A DNA stretch of 11,687 nucleotides, taken from the NCBI GenBank assembly GCA_018257865.1, contig JAEUBA010000299.1, positions 1-11,687 on the forward strand. Reading direction: 5' to 3'. Below the pieces are notes generated by a model that made no database searches, was not told the origin of the DNA, and worked only from the letters and a program-made list of their open reading frames with translations. Below are positions 8,386 to 11,687 of the stretch, one piece after another. A program made the position numbers and the translations under genes. This DNA comes from Stereocaulon alpinum (taxonomy: Eukaryota > Ascomycota > Lecanoromycetes > Lecanorales > Stereocaulaceae). The first letter of the stretch is position 1, and the number at the start of each line of letters is the position of its first letter.

Positions 8386-9903
8386 ATAGATACTGCTAAT
8401 AAGATATTACTTAAGTACTACTAAATCCGCCCTTATTCTTATCCTCCTCCTTATCCTTCTCTATATTATTAGGGATAAGTTAAGGTAGGTAACTCTATAT
8501 ACTATTAGCGGAGCTCTAAAGAGGGGAGGGAAAATAAAATATATATTATATTAACTAATATTAATAAGGTTCTTTAAGGCTAAAGCGATCCTCTCTAAGA
8601 GAGGAGTATAGGGTAGGCTTATAGGAGTAGTAGTAGTAGTATAACTAGTATTATAATAGTACTAAAGCGCGCTAGTAAAGGCGAGTTAAAGTTAGTTAAG
8701 CTTAGTAGTATCTCCGCTACTATTAATAACTTAATTAGAGTATTAGAGGAGGGTAGTATAAGGTAGTAAGTCCTCTTTTATATAGAGCTACGTAGCTGCT
8801 AGGCACGTAAACACTATTATAGGTTTAATAGATAGGTAAGTGTAAGTATAATTTATAGATTACTAGTAGAGCTAATAACTAAGGAAGTAAAAAGGAATTT
8901 AAGGTATATACAATTCTTTAAGTCCCTAGCTAAGCCCGCTTACTAAGCGTACTAGGAACTTCGCCTAATATACTAGAAACCTACTAAGTATACTAGGCCT
9001 AGTACTAATATTCGCCTTCCGCTTTATAATTATCCTCCCCCTTAGGAGGTTTAGTCCCTAAGCCTTAATATAGGTTAATCTTAGTAGTAGTAATATTACT
9101 ACTTATAGGCCTAATACTTATAGAGCTTATAACCCTAGTAACGTAGTTATTATAACTTAGTATAAAGTAGCAGCGTATTACGGAGTAGTAACGCGTTTCG
9201 CGAATTATTTTACTTTTAAGGTAGCGAACGCAGTAGCGCGTTCCGTACTTACTAAACCTTATAGTAATTCGTCTAGTCTTCTTTCTACTAGTAAGTAATA
9301 TTAAGCTTCTAATAATAGTAAGTATTTATCTCTAAATCCTTACGTATTATTAAGCGTCGATATTAGTAGTATTACTATAGTAGCTTAATATTCTTATAAT
9401 AGTAGAGTAGCTTACTTACTAAGGTATTTGAATCTAGTATATTAATCTAAGTTAGTTAAGTATTATAGCCTAATATAGTAATCTTACGAATCTCCTAATA
9501 CCGCCTTAGACTACTACCTTCTTTTTAACTCTTAAATACTTACGTAGCTGTAGAAGGAATATACTAATAATATTAGTAATACTATTACCGTTAACCCCTT
9601 ACTATTATAGCCTTTTAGGGCGTTTCTTACCTTCGCTATATACGTAATTAATTAATAAGTAAGGGAGAATACGAAGTTTAGCTAATAGTAGGTATAGTAG
9701 CTTCTCCCTTACCTAAGGCCGCCTTCTTACCTCCTACCTTACCTAAGGCTACTCCCTCTCCTACCTTATAGCCGCCTCCTATTATAGGGGCTCTTATATT
9801 ACTACTACCTCCTCCTCCTGCTCCGCTAGCTCTACTACCGCTAGGCTAGGGCTCTACCCCTCCTAGTAAGTATTCTATATCTAGTAAGAGGGGGAGAATA
9901 TAA
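8386..9903 (+). pseudogene. RIP-mutated Q/P-rich reading frame, unrecognised
   Basis: A plus-strand frame runs about 505 codons from ATA (8386-8388; a plausible former ATG, followed by DTANKILLK) to TAA (9901-9903). Nearly all internal stops are TAA/TAG, often in runs (TAG TAG TAG TAA near 9076), as expected from poly-Gln. Order: PYSYPPPYPS (about 8461), a Ser run (8626-8640), an ordinary mixed segment with LKRASKGELKLVKLSSI (about 8662-8712), a basic helical stretch (8860-8940), a Gln/Ser-rich middle (9000-9560), and a Pro-rich tail with LPPPPAPL (about 9808-9831) ending SKYSISSKRGRI. Between about 9080 and 9600 another frame is also fairly open, so phase there is uncertain and a frameshift or intron is possible. 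No RT, integrase, zinc-knuckle or transposase motif was seen. It may be a captured host gene, a transposon accessory gene or an unfamiliar gag. Confidence 0.5.
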
Positions 9904-10027
9904 GGAATTATACTAAGGTATCTATAGCTCGCGCTTACTTATATTATATATAGGTAGTTACCTAAATCCTAGACGCTATATACGTTTAACTAAGTAAGGG
10001 TAGCCGCCGACGTAAATATAGTAGGTA

Positions 10028-10052
10028 TTTATAGGGGGGGTACCCCTATAAA
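10028..10052. repeat. Perfect 10-bp inverted repeat, TTTATAGGGG stem
   Basis: TTTATAGGGG (10028-10037) and CCCCTATAAA (10043-10052) flank a 5-base gggta loop. It could form a hairpin or serve as a protein-binding palindrome. It lies in non-coding sequence, so it is not a by-product of codon structure. Terminator function is not claimed. Confidence 0.7.
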
Positions 10053-10197
10053 CCTAATACCGTACCCGCCTTATTCGCTTTTACTATATTTTCGGCTACT
10101 ACTAGCTTAGAAGTTCGCGTAGCCCTTCAGGCCTAAAAAGGTAAGAGTTATTTAACTTTATATACTTAGTACGGCTTAGCTAATAAGTATAGCTACG

Positions 10198-10255
10198 CTT
10201 ATTACTACCTATCCCCTACCTCTTACCCTACTCCCTCCTATCCTACCCTCTACCC
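10198..10255 (+). repeat. Pyrimidine-rich G-free tract
   Basis: No G occurs for 58 bases, and the content is mostly C and T with spaced A (CCTA/CCCTA-like phrases). On the minus strand it is a purine-rich strip with phrases such as gggtagaggg and ggagggag. It could be part of an LTR or a degenerate minisatellite. I see no exact period. Confidence 0.5.
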
Positions 10256-10559
10256 GCCTTACGGCGGCGCTTGCTAGCCCTTTAGGGTTAAGTATTTAGG
10301 GTAAGTTATTACTCCGTTTAGGCCTATATAGATTAGGCGTACTAATACTAAGTAGTTATACTTAGGTACTTAGGCCTTATAGCCCTCTACTTTTCCCTTA
10401 TAGCGCTTATCGCTATTAATTAGTTTTCGCCCTATAGGGCTCTTTTTAATTCTTATATACACTTTTTACGTAATTAGGTAATTATACCCTTTAAGGCTAA
10501 TAGATTTACCTATAGGCCCTATTTTAAGCTACCTACTATCTCTTTTTTTATAGTCTACC

Positions 10560-11246
10560 TTATTTCCTACTTACTTATAATATAGGGTCTTACTATACTA
10601 TAGTTACTCGCTTACTTACTCGCTCGAATTCCCTAATAGAGTCCTTTATATTACTAAGAAACTTAGCTAGTTCCTACGAATCCTTATAAGGGTAAGTATC
10701 CTTCTATTTAATAAGATACTTAAGGTAGCTATTACTAGTCCTTTTATCTAATACCTTATTAACTTCCTATTCCTCTTTATTATTAATAAGGACTACTTAC
10801 GGCTCTAGGTTATCGCCTTATAAATACTAAGGTTCTAGTATTAATATATAAAATACTAGATAAATCCTACTATATCTAGTAGGAAGCTCTAATTTATACG
10901 CTTACTTACCTATCTTTTCTAGTACCTTAAATAGTCCTAGTTACCTATAATTAAGCTTCTTCTTTAGGCGTAAAATATATATATTTATACTTCGTAGTAG
11001 TACTTTATTACCCTCCTTAAAGGTTATAGCTTTATAGTTATTATTATAGTACTTTATTTACTACTTAGTAGCTTACTCCTATATCCCTTTTAAATATAAT
11101 CGGGATTTACGTAACTATTTTATTCGCTCTATAGTAAGCGGCGCCTCCCCTTCTAAGCTTCTACCCTTAGGAGTACTACCTAGATCTACTATATAGCCTA
11201 TTAGTAGGTCTTATAGGGTTCGCTTAGTACTTACGTATATACTATT
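10560..11246 (-). pseudogene. Element D: integrase C-terminus plus chromodomain
   Basis: One minus-strand frame (codon starts such as 11246 and 10718) begins NSIYVSTKRT, the usual ASTGxTPYEL region just after the integrase catalytic core. It continues with the basic helix (LRKSRLYLKGI), FKEGNKVLL, LGLFKVLEKIGK and YKLELP (about 11060-10880), RIYLVFYI (canonical RIHPVFHV, about 10870), and then a chromodomain (about 10800-10655) with EVNKVLDKR and YLIK.KDTYPYKDS.E, the cage Trp codons being TAG. After EFER (about 10620) the frame loses similarity. The true stop is not identifiable; about 10560 is a guess. Upstream integrase, RT and gag are missing because the frame is cut exactly at the AATC tract of the right arm. 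Confidence 0.85.
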
Positions 11247-11652
11247 GATTGATTGATTTATTTATACGCCTATTCTAGTATCTATATATACTAATAAGGG
11301 TGTTCTGTTATATTATTTATGAAACTAGTAGATAGTATACGTAGTATACCTTTCCTAGCCGTAAGAGAAACTATAGTATAGTGCCTAGATAAAAACTCCC
11401 GCTTATCCTTAATAATATAATTACTTTTAGTCTAGGGATCCCACCCTAGGCCTCCTTAATACCGGTAACTTTTAACTATATTCTTTAATATTATACTAAG
11501 CGCTCTATAATATTATTTCTAATACTAACTATAATATACGCCCTTTATACTATACTCAGCTCTTAAGGACCCTACTATATTCTTCTATATCCTTCGACTT
11601 TATTATAGCGCTACGCGCCCTATAGCTTTCTTTAACCTTTACTATATCGATA

Positions 11653-11653
<1 letters not shown>
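11244..11653 (-). repeat. Right inverted-repeat arm (heavily RIP-mutated)
   Basis: The reverse complement aligns with 76-481 over its whole length, from CGTATCGA next to the G-run to the AATCAATCAATCAAT tract (11244-11258). Most differences are the RIP transitions. A few CA/TG sites survive (around 11301-11322, 11381, 11441, 11555). It has one more AATC unit than the left arm. Its inner end abuts the element D integrase frame, so the arm either inserted into D or marks the breakpoint of a rearrangement. Confidence 0.85.

Positions 11654-11685
<32 letters not shown>
11654..11685. repeat. G32 homopolymer at the window end
   Basis: Thirty-two consecutive G residues follow TCGATAC, mirroring the C11 run (65-75) before the left arm. 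Both lie at the outer edge of the inverted arms, so a G/C run is part of the repeat, with different length on each side. The length may be unreliable because homopolymers this long are prone to sequencing and assembly error. Confidence 0.85.

Positions 11686-11687
<2 letters not shown>

Larger units (their letters stand above)
9904..10559. other. Non-coding stretch: presumed 3' region of element D
   Basis: No supported gene in about 650 bp. It holds a 10-bp hairpin (10028-10052), a pyrimidine-rich G-free tract (10198-10255) and, close to the end of the element D frame, tatctcttttttta (10537-10550), whose complement is a purine run that could be a polypurine tract. By position it should contain the 3' untranslated region and LTR of D on the minus strand, but I could not match it to the other LTR-like segments. 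Confidence 0.4.
482..11243. other. Block of near-saturating RIP (CA/TG depletion)
   Basis: Scanning by eye, whole 60-base lines contain no CA or TG, while CG, CC, CT, TA and AG are frequent. Between the arms I found only one ATG on the plus strand (2275) and three on the minus strand (plus-strand CAT at 888, 1347, 1361). Known biology: RIP in Pezizomycotina converts C to T in duplicated DNA, preferentially at CpA. The pattern explains the TAA/TAG-riddled frames of all the retroelement genes here. CpG is not depleted, so simple decay of methylated CpG is not the cause. Local islands with residual CA/TG lie at about 1326-1377, 7734-7810 and 8790-8915. Confidence 0.93.

Noticed and set aside
9080..9600. 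A more open alternative plus-strand frame (about 170 codons, low in stops) as the true gene
   Set aside because: It begins and ends without start, stop or domain, and it overlaps CAG-type repeats whose shifted frame reads as Ser-rich. The flanking parts (8386-9080 and 9600-9903) support the other frame. Kept only as an uncertainty.
10198..10255. CCCTA-type telomeric or minisatellite array
   Set aside because: The units are irregular, with no fixed period, so it is described only as a pyrimidine-rich tract.
482..11243. Alternative genetic code (TAA/TAG as Gln) instead of RIP
   Set aside because: Trp, Cys, His and Asp codons are changed too, non-coding DNA is equally depleted of CA/TG, and the right arm shows the same transitions against the left arm.
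1..11687. Bacterial, phage or organelle origin
   Set aside because: There are no ribosome-binding-site-led open frames. The contents are Ty3/gypsy chromovirus genes with CpA-directed mutation, which points to a filamentous ascomycete nuclear genome.

Overview
The window looks like a transposon graveyard from a filamentous ascomycete (Pezizomycotina) that has been through near-saturating repeat-induced point mutation (RIP). Between about 482 and 11243 the dinucleotides CA and TG are almost absent on both strands, while CG, CC and CT remain common. This is what CpA-to-TpA RIP leaves behind. Every recognisable reading frame is full of TAA and TAG where CAA, CAG and TGG are expected. TGA is essentially missing and ATG is almost gone. 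No intact gene is present, and no bacterial, tRNA, rRNA or CRISPR signal was seen.

Layout. A short unmutated flank (1-64) leads into a C-run and a ~406-bp arm (76-481). The same arm recurs inverted at 11244-11653 and ends in a 32-base G-run. Both arms carry an (AATC)n tract on their inner side. The left arm keeps its CA/TG; the right arm has lost nearly all of it, so the pair is an internal before/after record of RIP.

Between the arms lie pieces of at least four Ty3/gypsy (mostly chromovirus-type) LTR retrotransposons. On the minus strand, from right to left: D, an integrase C-terminus plus chromodomain (11246 to ~10560), cut off exactly at the right arm; A, a gag with a zinc knuckle (~7500 to ~6200); B, the most complete, with an LTR-like leader (~6190-5940), gag (~5880-4190) and protease-RT-RNase H-integrase start (~4190-1390), broken inside integrase; E, an LTR-like segment (~1395-1110) followed by a coiled-coil gag-like N-terminus (965-482) that stops at the left arm. 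On the plus strand sit C, another integrase tail plus chromodomain (~7850-8245), then a cluster of palindromes, an A26 run, and an unrecognised Q/P-rich ~505-codon reading frame (8386-9903) whose presumed ATG is now ATA.

Nothing here can be functional as it stands. Reading frames survive for up to 2.8 kb without indels, and catalytic residues are lost only by RIP-type transitions, so inactivation was by point mutation rather than slow decay. Precise LTR ends, target-site duplications and the identity of the inverted arms could not be settled by eye.
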